A stretch of 64,000 nt of DNA from Methylobacterium sp. Leaf118 (GTDB taxonomy: Bacteria; Pseudomonadota; Alphaproteobacteria; Rhizobiales; Beijerinckiaceae), in contig NZ_CAKLBV010000015.1 of NCBI RefSeq assembly GCF_920984675.1, forward strand, positions 26,580 through 90,579. Reading direction: 5' to 3'. Positions 21,201 to 29,879 of the stretch are shown in pieces (positions within the stretch are counted from its first letter, which is position 1; every line of letters starts with the position of its first letter). Both the position numbers and the translations under genes were made by a program. The notes beneath the pieces were generated by a model. It was not told where the DNA came from, did not search any database, and saw only the letters and a list, made by a program, of their open reading frames with translations.

Positions 21201-21705
21201 CCTCCTCGACATCGCCATGCCCGGCCTCGGCGGCTGGACCGTCGCCGAGCGCCTGCGGACCCGCGCGCCGACCCTGCGCATCGCCATGATGTCGGCCAAC
21301 GTCCACGAGATCAGCCCGAGCCGGGGCGTCGATGCCCGCCACGACGCGATCATCGCCAAGCCCTTCGACCTGCGCGACTTCCTCGATCAGGTCACGCGCC
21401 TGCTCGGCCTCGATTGGGTCGAGGAGGCGCCGCCGGCGGCGTCCGGGCCGGAGCCGGCCCCCTCCCCCGGGCCGGGCGGCGCGGCGCCCCCTCTCCCCGT
21501 GCTGGAGGAACTGCTCCGGCTCGGACGCATCGGCCATGTGCGCGCCATCGAGGCCCGGCTCGCCGAGATCGCCCGCGCGGACCCGGGCGCCGCCGCCTTC
21601 GCGGCCCGTCTCCAGGCCCTCGTCGCGGCCTTCGACCTGCCGACCTACATGCGCCTGCTGCAGGACGCCGCCCAGGCGGCCGCCCGAGAGGCCACCGATG
21701 CCTGA
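18274..21705 (+). CDS. NCS1 transporter-like sensor hybrid histidine kinase
   Basis: This is a 1143-residue fusion. Residues 1 to about 490 form a 12-segment membrane domain of the NCS1 purine-cytosine permease type (e.g. ETLEDYALRFTAKKARRW, GLGPGAAAGFDALRFGLATS). A knuckle of 8 cysteines follows at about 498-540 (CRVC, QCPAYGG, CSLCC, CSDLC), then two more membrane segments, a coiled linker and a histidine kinase core (HELRTPLNAVLGYAQ with the phospho-His near 683, N-box LLSNAIKFTPSG, G boxes). A receiver domain lies at about 929-1040 (VLVVDDD, LVLLDIAMP, AKPFD), followed by a helical C-terminal stretch. ATG 18274 begins MNGRQHIIPIRRAY. CbrA is an analogous SSS-transporter/kinase fusion. Sensing of urea or amides is inferred from the divergent urt cluster. 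Confidence 0.9.
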   Translation: MNGRQHIIPIRRAYNRLVADETLEDYALRFTAKKARRWTPMAVAQTALGSISFLALEAIGGTLVLAVGFTNTLAAVLLVGALIFATAAPITVYAARYGVDMDLLTRGAGFGYLGSTITSLIYASFTFLFLAIEAAIMALALQLCFGLPLWLGYIVCAGIVIPLVVYGIRLISRFQIWTQPVWIALNLLPLAFIALSPDAPASLATLQTFPGLGPGAAAGFDALRFGLATSVLLALLAQVGEQVDFLRFVPPARGTRDITWWSAVLAGGAGWIVPGLLKILLGAFLAVLALGHGIPAPQAAEPTRMYAVAFGYVTPSREGALLLMTGFVALSQIKINLTNAYAGSIAWSNFFSRLTHSHPGRVVWLVFNVAIALMLMELGIDKTIESTLPLYAVVVSAWVGALASDLAVNKPLGLSPPGIEFKRAHLYAVNPVGIGAMALGLALGWLAYAGAFGTLAAAFAPLIALAAAFGAAPLIAWGTEGRYYIARPPEAGLASGGEIVCRVCELPFEGEDMAQCPAYGGPICSLCCSLDARCSDLCKPHGRLDAQAQASLGRFVPAPVAAWIGAPLGRYLALMLCLVGVVGLILGVVHAGASSGQPEHRETLRAALTSVFFILVLILGVVAWLFVLAQESRRVAQAETERQTALYQAEIAAHKITDAKLQEAKETAEAANLAKSRYVVGISHELRTPLNAVLGYAQLLEVDPEIPAPRRRGLQVIRRSAQHLSGLIDGLLDISRMEAGRLQVHRNEIRLADFLDQIVDMVRLQAEAAGLQFRFTRPETLPAVVATDEKRLRQILLNLLSNAIKFTPSGEIGLEVTYRSQVTVFTIRDTGLGIRPDDLGRIFEPFERGSIPAARSQPGTGLGLTIAGLLAQVMGGEITVESEVGRGTRFRVRLMLSSVARPAASPAAPPGPAMASAPRRYAGRRRHVLVVDDDPAHRTLMRDILEPLGIAVAEAPDGPACLALWDANPAHPPDLVLLDIAMPGLGGWTVAERLRTRAPTLRIAMMSANVHEISPSRGVDARHDAIIAKPFDLRDFLDQVTRLLGLDWVEEAPPAASGPEPAPSPGPGGAAPPLPVLEELLRLGRIGHVRAIEARLAEIARADPGAAAFAARLQALVAAFDLPTYMRLLQDAAQAAAREATDA

Positions 21706-22612
21706 AGCGCCCGGCCAGCGCGACATCGTCCTCGTGGTGGACGATTCCCCCGACACGCTGAGCTTCCTCACCGAGGCGATCGAGCGCTCCGGCGCCACCG
21801 TTCTCGTCGCGGTGGCAGGCGAGGCCGCGCTGGCGCTGGTAGACGAGATCACCCCCGACATCATCCTGCTCGACGCCATGATGCCGGGCATGGACGGGTT
21901 CGAGACCTGCCGCCGCCTCAAGGCGAAGCCCGCGGTGGCGGGCGTGCCGGTCATCTTCATGACGGGACTGTCGGAGACCGAGCATATCGTGCAGGGGCTG
22001 GAGGCGGGCGGCGTCGATTACGTCACCAAGCCGATCGCGCCCGACGAGATCCTGGCGCGCATCCGCGTCCACCTGGCCGGAGCGCGGGCGGCCCAGAGCC
22101 TGCGCGCGGCCCTCGACACCACCGGGCGCACCCTGTTCGCCGTCGATCCGGCCGGGGCCGTGCTCTGGGCGACACCGCAGGCCGCACAGGTGCTCGCCGC
22201 CTGTGCGGCGCCGGCCGAGGCCGACCGCCTGCCCGAAGCCGGCCGGGCCTGGCTGCGAGCCTGCCTCGAAACCGGGCCGAGCGCGCCCTCCACCCTCACC
22301 GACCTGTCGGGCGGTGCCCACACCGTCAGCTTCGTCGGGCGCACCGGCAACGAGGTGCTGCTGCGCCTGTCCCGCGACGCGGTCGCCAGCGGCATCGAGC
22401 TGCTGCGCTCCCGCCTGCCCATCACCGCCCGGGAGGCCGACGTGCTGTTCTGGCTCGCGCGCGGCAAGGCGAACCGCGACATCGGCGAGATCCTGTCCCT
22501 GAGTCCGCGCACCATCACCAAGCATCTCGAAGGCATCTACGCCAAGCTCGGCGTCGAGAACCGCACCGCCGCCTCGATCATCGCCGCCCGCCACCTGCAG
22601 GACCTCGGCTGA
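21698..22612 (+). CDS. LuxR-family response regulator
   Basis: 304 residues, starting 8 bases inside the kinase gene (stop-start overlap), so the two form an operon. The N-terminal receiver domain has the acidic pair in LVVDDS, the phospho-Asp in IILLDAMMPGMDG, and a conserved Lys in VTKPI. A middle linker of about 90 residues, perhaps a degenerate PAS, precedes a C-terminal LuxR helix-turn-helix (ITAREADVLFWLARGKANRDIG, SPRTITKHLEGIYAKLGVENRT). It is the probable output of the transporter-kinase, and the divergent urt/fmd/ure genes are its likely targets (inference). Confidence 0.93.
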   Translation: MPEAPGQRDIVLVVDDSPDTLSFLTEAIERSGATVLVAVAGEAALALVDEITPDIILLDAMMPGMDGFETCRRLKAKPAVAGVPVIFMTGLSETEHIVQGLEAGGVDYVTKPIAPDEILARIRVHLAGARAAQSLRAALDTTGRTLFAVDPAGAVLWATPQAAQVLAACAAPAEADRLPEAGRAWLRACLETGPSAPSTLTDLSGGAHTVSFVGRTGNEVLLRLSRDAVASGIELLRSRLPITAREADVLFWLARGKANRDIGEILSLSPRTITKHLEGIYAKLGVENRTAASIIAARHLQDLG

Positions 22613-23006
22613 GGCCCGCCGCTCCGGCCGGCACGGCCGCGACACGGTCGGCCGGGACCCTCCGCCGCTGAACGCATCGGATTTTTTCCAAAGAGCCGGC
22701 CTCCCCCTCACGGACCAAACTCTCCGATCCTGGGCCGCATCGGATGGATCGCCGACGGACGGGGGCTCCGGAGCGGATGCCCAAGGATTCCGTCAAGGAT
22801 TGCCGGATCGGGGCCGCCGGACGGGGCAGAACAGCGTCAAGCGCGCAGGCTATCGCTGGGACGCTGGTGGGGTATGCCCCCCATGCAGTTTGCTATAATG
22901 ACAGCTCGACATATGACCTGCATTATATCGCCTGCTACCGGGCCTCAGGCGACAGCGCGAACGAGTTCGACATGTGCAGCTTCCCATCTCCGGAGACCGC
23001 GTGGGC
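22613..23006. other. intergenic region before the fdh1 operon
   Basis: No gene is seen in these 394 bases. The right half is less GC-rich and carries a TATAAT box at 22894-22899. The small palindrome-like GGGGTATGCCCC lies just upstream of it. Confidence 0.6.
22894..22899 (+). promoter_or_regulatory. -10 box candidate for the fdh1 operon
   Basis: A perfect TATAAT lies about 110 bases upstream of the first gene, in an otherwise GC-rich region. No convincing -35 box is found 16-18 bases upstream, so an activator-dependent promoter is possible. Confidence 0.4.
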
Positions 23007-23306
23007 ATGACCATGGATGCCAGCCGCTTGGCGGCCGCCGTGACGGAGGCCTACACGGCGGACGCCAAGCCGCCGCTCACGCAGGAGCTGGTGGCTCAGG
23101 TGCGCGACGCTCTGGAGAAAGCCCTCGAAGCCGAGCCAGGCGCGGATCGCCAGGACCGGCTGAACGCCGCGCTCGACGCGTTCGAGACGCAATTGCGGGC
23201 CGTCGTCGGCCCCCGGGTCGCCTCGCTGGACGCGGCCTCCGGGACGGTCGCGATGCAGCCGCGCTCCGAGGCCGGTCAGCCCCTGCGGGCCTTCGGCGGC
23301 CAGTAG
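23007..23306 (+). CDS. small uncharacterised protein upstream of fdh1B
   Basis: 99 residues from ATG 23007 (GGAG 11 bases upstream; another in-frame ATG is at 23013). It is predicted to be mostly helical, with an acidic, leucine-rich middle (TQELVAQVRDALEKALEAE, RLNAALDAFETQLRAVVG) and a flexible end. There are no metal-binding or catalytic motifs, no signal peptide and no membrane segment. It lies 60 bases before fdh1B on the same strand and downstream of the only visible promoter-like box, so it is probably co-transcribed with fdh1BA. I do not recognise a family. Confidence 0.65.
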   Translation: MTMDASRLAAAVTEAYTADAKPPLTQELVAQVRDALEKALEAEPGADRQDRLNAALDAFETQLRAVVGPRVASLDAASGTVAMQPRSEAGQPLRAFGGQ

Positions 23307-23366
23307 CCGCCCAGCCCGGACTCTTCCCCTCCCGATTGCCCTTGAAGCTGGAACACAGGTCGCGTC

Positions 23367-25085
23367 ATGAGTGAGGCAACAGGGACTGTCCGGCGCTTTG
23401 CGCATCCGGGCCGTGGCCGCAATGTCACCCGCGCCGTGCCGAAGGGGCGTCAGGTCGAGCCGCAGGCCAAGGTCGAGATCGAGGGCCTGCTCGGCACCCG
23501 CTCGCGCCAGCGCGACCTGCTGATCGAGCACCTCCACTTGATCCAGGACACCTACGGCCAGATCAGCGCCGACCATCTCGGGGCGCTCGCCGACGAGATG
23601 GGGCTCGCCTTCGCCGAGGTGTTCGAGACCGCGACCTTCTACGCGCATTTCGACGTGGTGAAGGAGGGCGAGGCCGACGTCCCGCGCCTGACGGTCCGGG
23701 TCTGCGACAGCATCACCTGCGCGATGTTCGGCGCCGACGAACTCTTGGAAACGCTGCAGCGCGAACTCGGCTCCGACGCCGTGCGCGTCGTGCGCGCGCC
23801 CTGCGTCGGCCTGTGCGACCACGCCCCGGCGGTGGAGGTCGGCCACAACTTCCTGCACCGGGCCGACCTCGCCTCCGTGCGCGCCGCGGTCGAGGCCGAG
23901 GACACCCACGCCCACATCCCCGACTATATCGATTACGAGACCTACCGGGCCGGCGGCGGCTACGGGCTGCTGGAGCGGCTGCGCAGCGGCGAGATGCCCG
24001 TCGACGACGTGCTGAAGGTGCTCGACGACGGCGGCCTGCGCGGCCTCGGCGGTGCCGGCTTCCCCACCGGCCGCAAGTGGCGCTCCGTGCGCGGCGAGCC
24101 CGGCCCCCGACTGATGGCGGTCAACGGCGACGAGGGCGAGCCCGGCACCTTCAAGGACCAGCTCTACCTCAACACCGATCCGCACCGCTTCCTGGAAGGC
24201 ATGCTGATCGGCGCCCACGTCGTCGAGGCGGCCGAGGTCTACATCTACCTGCGCGACGAGTATCCGATCTCCCGCGAGATCCTCGCCCGCGAGATCGCGA
24301 AGCTCCCCGAGGGCCCCACGCGCATCCACCTGCGCCGGGGCGCCGGCGCCTATATCTGCGGCGAGGAATCGTCGCTGATCGAGTCGCTCGAGGGCAAGCG
24401 CGGCCTGCCGCGGCACAAGCCGCCCTTCCCGTTCCAGGTCGGCCTGTTCAACCGCCCGACCCTGATCAACAACGTCGAGACCCTGTTCTGGGTGCGCGAT
24501 CTGGTCGAGCGCGGCGCCGAATGGTGGAAGAGCCATGGCCGCAACGGCCGCGTCGGCCTGCGCTCCTACTCGGTCTCGGGCCGCGTGAAGGAGCCGGGCG
24601 TGAAGCTCGCGCCTGCCGGCCTGACCATCCAGGAGCTGATCGACGAGTATTGCGGCGGCATGAGCGACGGCCACCGCTTCGCGGCCTACCTGCCGGGCGG
24701 GGCCTCGGGCGGCATCCTGCCGGCCTCCATGAACGACATCCCGCTCGATTTCGGCACCCTGGAGAAATACGGCTGCTTCATCGGCTCCGCGGCGGTGGTG
24801 ATCCTATCCGACCGGGACGATGTGCGCGGTGCCGCGTTGAACCTGATGAAGTTCTTCGAGGACGAGTCGTGCGGGCAGTGCACGCCCTGCCGCTCGGGCA
24901 CCCAGAAGGCCCGCATGCTGATGGAGAACGGCATGTGGGACACCGACCTCCTCGGGGAGCTGGCGCAGTGCATGCGCGACGCCTCCATCTGCGGTCTCGG
25001 CCAGGCGGCCTCGAACCCCGTCAGCACCGTGATCAAGTACTTCCCCGACCTCTTCCCGGAGCCGCGGGCCGTGGCGGCCGAGTGA
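23367..25085 (+). CDS. fdh1B: NAD-dependent formate dehydrogenase beta subunit Fdh1B
   Basis: This 572-residue diaphorase subunit passes electrons from the W-bearing alpha subunit to NAD+. It is a fusion of a NuoE-like and a NuoF-like module. The N-terminal [2Fe-2S] site has its first cysteines at about 113-118 (CDSITC) and the second pair in CVGLCDHAP. The FMN/NADH domain contains GLGGAGFPTGRKW (about 226) and GAGAYICGEESSLIESLEG. A [4Fe-4S] site lies near 502 (SCGQCTPCRSG). The length equals the Methylobacterium extorquens protein. It precedes fdh1A by 52 bases. Confidence 0.96.
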   Translation: MSEATGTVRRFAHPGRGRNVTRAVPKGRQVEPQAKVEIEGLLGTRSRQRDLLIEHLHLIQDTYGQISADHLGALADEMGLAFAEVFETATFYAHFDVVKEGEADVPRLTVRVCDSITCAMFGADELLETLQRELGSDAVRVVRAPCVGLCDHAPAVEVGHNFLHRADLASVRAAVEAEDTHAHIPDYIDYETYRAGGGYGLLERLRSGEMPVDDVLKVLDDGGLRGLGGAGFPTGRKWRSVRGEPGPRLMAVNGDEGEPGTFKDQLYLNTDPHRFLEGMLIGAHVVEAAEVYIYLRDEYPISREILAREIAKLPEGPTRIHLRRGAGAYICGEESSLIESLEGKRGLPRHKPPFPFQVGLFNRPTLINNVETLFWVRDLVERGAEWWKSHGRNGRVGLRSYSVSGRVKEPGVKLAPAGLTIQELIDEYCGGMSDGHRFAAYLPGGASGGILPASMNDIPLDFGTLEKYGCFIGSAAVVILSDRDDVRGAALNLMKFFEDESCGQCTPCRSGTQKARMLMENGMWDTDLLGELAQCMRDASICGLGQAASNPVSTVIKYFPDLFPEPRAVAAE

Positions 25086-25137
25086 CGCCACGCCCGACGA
25101 TGACTCCTTCCCCGATGCGAGAGCCTGGAGCGGACGC

Positions 25138-28107
25138 ATGAGCAACGGCCCCGAAGCGCGCGGCGACACGAGCGAGCGGCCCGAGATCCGCGCCAACGGA
25201 CGCCAGGATGCCGGCGGCCCGACGGGCGGCGCGGCGTCCACGTCCGGCGGCGCCTACTCCCAGGGCGCCAAGGCCGGCGGCCAGGCCGCGCCCGAGCCCT
25301 CGGGCACCTACGGCCTCAAGGACCGCCCGACCGCGCCCGCGACCATTTCCTTCGAGTTCGACGGCCAGCAGGTCGAGGCACGCCCCGGCGAGACGATCTG
25401 GGCGGTCGCCAAGCGCCTGGGCACGCATATCCCGCATCTCTGCCACAAGCCCGAGCCCGGTTACCGCCCGGACGGGAATTGCCGTGCCTGCATGGTCGAG
25501 ATCGAGGGCGAGCGCGTCCTCGCCGCCTCGTGCAAGCGCACCCCCGCCGTCGGCATGAAGGTCAAGTCGGCCACCGAGCGCGCCACCAAGGCCCGCGCCA
25601 TGGTGCTCGAACTGCTGGTCGCCGATCAGCCCGAGCGCGCGACCTCGCACGACCCGTCCTCGCATTTCTGGGTGCAGGCCGACGTCCTCGACGTGACCGA
25701 GAGCCGCTTCCCGGCGGCCGAGCGCTGGTCGAGCGACGTCAGCCACCCGGCGATGAGCGTCAATCTCGACGCCTGCATCCAGTGCAATCTCTGCGTCCGC
25801 GCCTGCCGTGAAGTGCAGGTCAACGACGTGATCGGCATGGCCTACCGCGCCGCGGACGCCAAGGTCGTGTTCGACTTCGACGACCCGATGGGCGACTCGA
25901 CCTGCGTGGCCTGCGGCGAGTGCGTCCAGGCCTGCCCGACCGGCGCGCTGATGCCCTCGGCCTATCTCGACGCCAACCAGACCCGGACGGTCTATCCCGA
26001 CCGCGAGGTGAAGTCGCTCTGCCCGTATTGCGGCGTCGGCTGCCAGATCTCCTACAAGGTCAAGGACGAGCGGATCGTCTATGCCGAGGGCGTCAACGGA
26101 CCGGCCAACCAGAACCGCCTCTGCGTGAAGGGCCGGTTCGGCTTCGACTACGTCCACCACCCCCACCGCCTGACCGTGCCGTTGATCCGCCTGGAGAACG
26201 TGCCCAAGGACGCCAACGATCAGGTCGATCCGGCCAATCCCTGGACCCATTTCCGCGAGGCGACCTGGGAGGAGGCGCTCGACCGCGCCGCCGGCGGCCT
26301 CAAGCGGATCCGGGACACGACCGGGCGCAAGGCGCTGGCGGGCTTCGGCTCGGCCAAGGGCTCGAACGAGGAGGCCTACCTCTTCCAGAAGCTCGTCCGC
26401 CTCGGCTTCGGCACCAACAACGTCGATCACTGCACGCGTCTGTGCCACGCCTCCTCGGTGGCCGCGCTGATGGAGGGCCTGAATTCCGGCGCCGTCACCG
26501 CGCCCTTCGCGGCGGCGCTCGACGCCGAGGTCATCGTCGTGATCGGCGCCAACCCGACCGTGAACCACCCGGTCGCCGCGACCTTCCTCAAGAACGCCGT
26601 CAAGCAGAACGGCGCCAAGCTGATCATCATGGATCCGCGGCGCCAGACGCTGTCGCGCCACGCCCACAAGCACCTCGCCTTCCGTCCCGGCTCGGACGTG
26701 GCAATGCTCAACGCGATGCTCAACGTGATCGTCACGGAGGGGCTCTACGACGAGCAGTACATCGCCGGCTACACCGAGAACTTCGAGGCGTTGCGCGAGA
26801 AGATCGTCGACTTCACCCCGGAGCGGATGGCGCCGGTCTGCGGCATCGACGCCGAGACCCTGCGCGAGGTCGCCCGGCTCTACGCCCGGGCCAAGTCCTC
26901 GCTCATCTTCTGGGGCATGGGCGTCAGCCAGCACGTCCACGGCACCGACAACTCGCGCTGCCTGATCGCGCTCGCCCTCATCACCGGCCAGATCGGTCGC
27001 CCCGGCACCGGCCTGCATCCGCTGCGCGGCCAGAACAACGTCCAGGGCGCCTCCGATGCCGGCCTGATCCCGATGGTCTACCCGGACTATCAGTCGGTCG
27101 AGAAGGCCGCCGTGCGGGAGCTGTTCGAGGAGTTCTGGGGCCAGTCCCTCGATCCGCAGAAGGGCCTGACGGTCGTCGAGATCATGCGCGCGATCCACGC
27201 GGGCGAGATCAAGGGCATGTTCGTCGAGGGCGAGAATCCGGCGATGTCGGATCCCGACCTCAACCACGCCCGCCATGCCCTGGCGATGCTCGATCACCTC
27301 GTCGTGCAGGACCTGTTCCTGACCGAGACCGCCTTCCACGCCGACGTGGTGCTGCCGGCCTCCGCCTTCGCCGAGAAGGCCGGCACCTTCACCAACACCG
27401 ACCGGCGCGTGCAGATCGCCCAGCCGGTCGTCGCGCCGCCCGGCGACGCGCGCCAGGATTGGTGGATCCTCCAGGAGCTGGCCCGGCGCCTCGATCTCGA
27501 CTGGAACTATGGCGGGCCGGCCGACATCTTCGCCGAGATGGCGCAGGTGATGCCGTCCCTGAACAACATCACCTGGGAGCGCCTGGAGCGCGAAGGGGCG
27601 GTGACGTACCCGGTCGATGCCCCGGACCAGCCCGGCAACGAGATCATCTTCTACGCCGGCTTCCCGACCGAGAGCGGCCGCGCCAAGATCGTGCCCGCGG
27701 CGATCGTGCCGCCGGACGAGGTGCCGGACGCGGAGTTCCCGATGGTGCTCTCGACCGGCCGGGTGCTCGAACACTGGCATACCGGCTCGATGACCCGGCG
27801 CGCCGGCGTGCTCGACGCCCTCGAGCCCGAGGCGGTGGCCTTCCTGGCGCCCAAGGAGCTCTATCGCCTCGGCCTGCGTCCAGGCGGGTCGATGCGGCTG
27901 GAGACGCGGCGCGGCGCCGTGGAACTGAAGGTGCGCTCCGACCGCGACGTGCCGGCGGGAATGATCTTCATGCCCTTCTGCTACGCGGAAGCCGCCGCCA
28001 ACCTCCTGACCAACCCGGCCCTCGACCCGATGGGGAAGATCCCCGAATTCAAGTTCTGCGCGGCACGGGTGGCGCCCGTGGAAGCGGCCCCGATGGCGGC
28101 GGAGTAG
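25138..28107 (+). CDS. fdh1A: tungsten-containing formate dehydrogenase alpha subunit Fdh1A
   Basis: This 989-residue catalytic subunit oxidises formate to CO2. After a disordered Gly/Ala-rich start (1-65) come a [2Fe-2S] ferredoxin domain (Cys102 onward, CHKPEPGYRPDGNCRAC), two [4Fe-4S] sites (CIQCNLCVRAC near 213 and CVACGECVQACP near 256), a further [4Fe-4S] (CPYCGVGC near 295) and the bis-MGD domain. The active-site Cys-His pair is in RLCHASS (Cys436), where E. coli FdhF has selenocysteine. Tungsten is inferred from the M. extorquens Fdh1 family. The C-terminal MGD-binding domain is complete. Confidence 0.96.
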   Translation: MSNGPEARGDTSERPEIRANGRQDAGGPTGGAASTSGGAYSQGAKAGGQAAPEPSGTYGLKDRPTAPATISFEFDGQQVEARPGETIWAVAKRLGTHIPHLCHKPEPGYRPDGNCRACMVEIEGERVLAASCKRTPAVGMKVKSATERATKARAMVLELLVADQPERATSHDPSSHFWVQADVLDVTESRFPAAERWSSDVSHPAMSVNLDACIQCNLCVRACREVQVNDVIGMAYRAADAKVVFDFDDPMGDSTCVACGECVQACPTGALMPSAYLDANQTRTVYPDREVKSLCPYCGVGCQISYKVKDERIVYAEGVNGPANQNRLCVKGRFGFDYVHHPHRLTVPLIRLENVPKDANDQVDPANPWTHFREATWEEALDRAAGGLKRIRDTTGRKALAGFGSAKGSNEEAYLFQKLVRLGFGTNNVDHCTRLCHASSVAALMEGLNSGAVTAPFAAALDAEVIVVIGANPTVNHPVAATFLKNAVKQNGAKLIIMDPRRQTLSRHAHKHLAFRPGSDVAMLNAMLNVIVTEGLYDEQYIAGYTENFEALREKIVDFTPERMAPVCGIDAETLREVARLYARAKSSLIFWGMGVSQHVHGTDNSRCLIALALITGQIGRPGTGLHPLRGQNNVQGASDAGLIPMVYPDYQSVEKAAVRELFEEFWGQSLDPQKGLTVVEIMRAIHAGEIKGMFVEGENPAMSDPDLNHARHALAMLDHLVVQDLFLTETAFHADVVLPASAFAEKAGTFTNTDRRVQIAQPVVAPPGDARQDWWILQELARRLDLDWNYGGPADIFAEMAQVMPSLNNITWERLEREGAVTYPVDAPDQPGNEIIFYAGFPTESGRAKIVPAAIVPPDEVPDAEFPMVLSTGRVLEHWHTGSMTRRAGVLDALEPEAVAFLAPKELYRLGLRPGGSMRLETRRGAVELKVRSDRDVPAGMIFMPFCYAEAAANLLTNPALDPMGKIPEFKFCAARVAPVEAAPMAAE

Positions 28108-28127
28108 GGCCGCCGCGCCGACGAACA

Positions 28128-28170
28128 GCATCGGCCCGAGAGGTGGGCTCCCTGCCTCTCGGGCCGATGC
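28128..28170 (+). terminator. terminator of the fdh1 operon
   Basis: A perfect 16-bp inverted repeat (GCATCGGCCCGAGAGG and its complement) with an 11-nt loop begins 20 bases after the fdh1A stop. It is a strong hairpin without a long T-tract. Confidence 0.75.
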
Positions 28171-28282
28171 GTGGCAAGAGCAAAGAGAACCGTCGGCGGC
28201 GAGGATCGGTCGCGATCCGATCTTTCGGGCGAGCCGCGAGCCGGACCGGCACCCTCGGCCCCCCTCGGGCGGCGCGTCCCCG

Positions 28283-28316
28283 GGCCCCGTCCCGGAGATC
28301 CCTCCGGGACGGGGCC
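28283..28316 (-). terminator. terminator of zwf
   Basis: A perfect 14-bp stem (GGCCCCGTCCCGGA/TCCGGGACGGGGCC) with a 6-nt loop lies just beyond the zwf stop. Together with the preceding hairpin it insulates two convergent genes. Confidence 0.65.
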
Positions 28317-28321
28317 GTCGC

Positions 28322-29800
28322 TCAGGCGATCTCCTCGTGCCAGGTGCGGCCGTCGCGCTCGATCAGGGCGATCGCGGCGGTCGGCCCCCAGCTTCCGGCG
28401 GCGTAGGGCCGGGGCGGCTCGGGCCGGTCGGCCCAGGCCTTGAGCAGGGTGTCGGCCCAGGCCCAGGCGACCTCGACCTCGTCGCGACGCATGAACAGGG
28501 TGGCGTTGCCGCGCACCACGTCCATGAGCAGACGCTCATAGGCGTCCGGATAGCGCTGCTTGAAGGTCTCCTCGAAGGAGATGTCGAGATTGGTCGGGCG
28601 CAGGCGCATGCCGCCGGGCCCCGGATCCTTGGTCATCACCTCGAGCTTCATCCCCTCTTCCGGCTGGAGACGGATGACGAGCCGGTTCGGCTCACGCCCG
28701 AACGCCTCGGTGGGGAAGATCGAGAAGGGCGAGGCGCGGAACTGCACGACGATCTCGGAGAGCTTCTTCGGCAGGCGCTTGCCGGTGCGCACGTAGAAGG
28801 GCACGCCCGCCCAGCGCCAGCTCCGCACTTCGAGCTTGAGCGCTACGAAGGTCTCGGTGCGGCTCTGGACCTCCTGCGCCAGATCGGTCTGGTAGCCCGA
28901 GACCGGCTGGCCGCTGACCGCCCCCGCGGCGTACTGGCCGCGCACGGTCACGGTCTGCACGTCGGCGGTGGTGATGGGCTTCAAGGCCCGCAGCACCTTC
29001 AGCTTCTCGTCGCGCACGGAATTGGCGTCGAGGGAGATCGGGCTCTCCATCGCGGTGAGGCAGAGGAGTTGGAGGATGTGGTTCTGCACCATGTCCCGCA
29101 GCGCGCCCGAGGTGTCGTAGTAGCCGGCGCGGCTCTCGACCCCGACCGTCTCGCCCACCGTGATCTGGACGTGGTCGATCACGTCGGCGTTCCACAGCCG
29201 CTCGAAGATCGTATTGGCGAAGCGCAGGGCCAGCAGGTTCTGGACCGTCTCCTTGCCGAGGTAATGATCGATCCGGAAGATCTGGCTTTCGGGAAACACC
29301 GCCCCGACCGCGTCGTTGATGGCGCGGGCGGAGTTCAGGTCCTTGCCGATCGGCTTCTCGAGGACGACGCGGCTGTTCTCGCCGATCAGGCCATAGCGGT
29401 CGAGGTTCCGGCAGATCGCTCCGTAAAGGTCCGGCGAGGTCGCGAGATAATAGGGCCGGATCCGGTCGGGCCGCTCGTCGAGCAGGGCCTTCAGATTATC
29501 CCATCCCTCGTCGCCGAGGGCATCGACATGCACATAGTACAGGTGATCGAGAAACCCTTGAAGCGTCGCCTCTTTCAACTCGACGGCCGGAACGTAGGAC
29601 TTCAGCGCGTCGCGCGCCCGCTCACGGAAGGTCTCGGTGTCGAGTTCCGTGCGCGAGGCGCCGATGATGCGGCTCGTCTGCGGGATCTGCGCGTCGCGGA
29701 AGCGCTGGTACAGGGCGGGCAGCAGCTTGCGCTGGGTCAGGTCGCCGGTCGCACCGAAGACGACGTAGTCGAAGGACGAGACGGGGATGATGGTGGCCAA
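28322..29800 (-). CDS. zwf: glucose-6-phosphate 1-dehydrogenase
   Basis: This is the first enzyme of the oxidative pentose phosphate/Entner-Doudoroff route and makes NADPH from glucose-6-phosphate. It has 492 residues. Visible are the dinucleotide fold VVFGATGDLTQRKLLPAL, the active-site block FRIDHYLGKETVQNLL, and YVRTGKRLPKKLSEI. There is no ATG near the conserved N-terminus. TTG at 29800 (product starting MATIIPVSSFDYVV) has GGGAG six bases upstream and gives the normal length. Starting further up would add about 50 unrelated residues from the repeat-bearing leader. In methylotrophs it can supply NADPH or serve the dissimilatory cycle. Confidence 0.93.
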   Translation of the reverse strand: MATIIPVSSFDYVVFGATGDLTQRKLLPALYQRFRDAQIPQTSRIIGASRTELDTETFRERARDALKSYVPAVELKEATLQGFLDHLYYVHVDALGDEGWDNLKALLDERPDRIRPYYLATSPDLYGAICRNLDRYGLIGENSRVVLEKPIGKDLNSARAINDAVGAVFPESQIFRIDHYLGKETVQNLLALRFANTIFERLWNADVIDHVQITVGETVGVESRAGYYDTSGALRDMVQNHILQLLCLTAMESPISLDANSVRDEKLKVLRALKPITTADVQTVTVRGQYAAGAVSGQPVSGYQTDLAQEVQSRTETFVALKLEVRSWRWAGVPFYVRTGKRLPKKLSEIVVQFRASPFSIFPTEAFGREPNRLVIRLQPEEGMKLEVMTKDPGPGGMRLRPTNLDISFEETFKQRYPDAYERLLMDVVRGNATLFMRRDEVEVAWAWADTLLKAWADRPEPPRPYAAGSWGPTAAIALIERDGRTWHEEIA

Positions 29801-29879
29801 GCACGGCTCCCATGATTCGCGGCGGGGACGGGCACCGAACCGCGGCGTCCGGGCGGAGGTTATCGGCCGGAGGACGGCT

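Noticed and set aside
18040..21960. Minus-strand frame of 1306 codons antisense to the transporter-kinase
   Set aside because: Shadow of a high-GC gene: extreme Asp/Arg/Gly/His content, no motif, while the plus strand carries complete permease, kinase and receiver domains.
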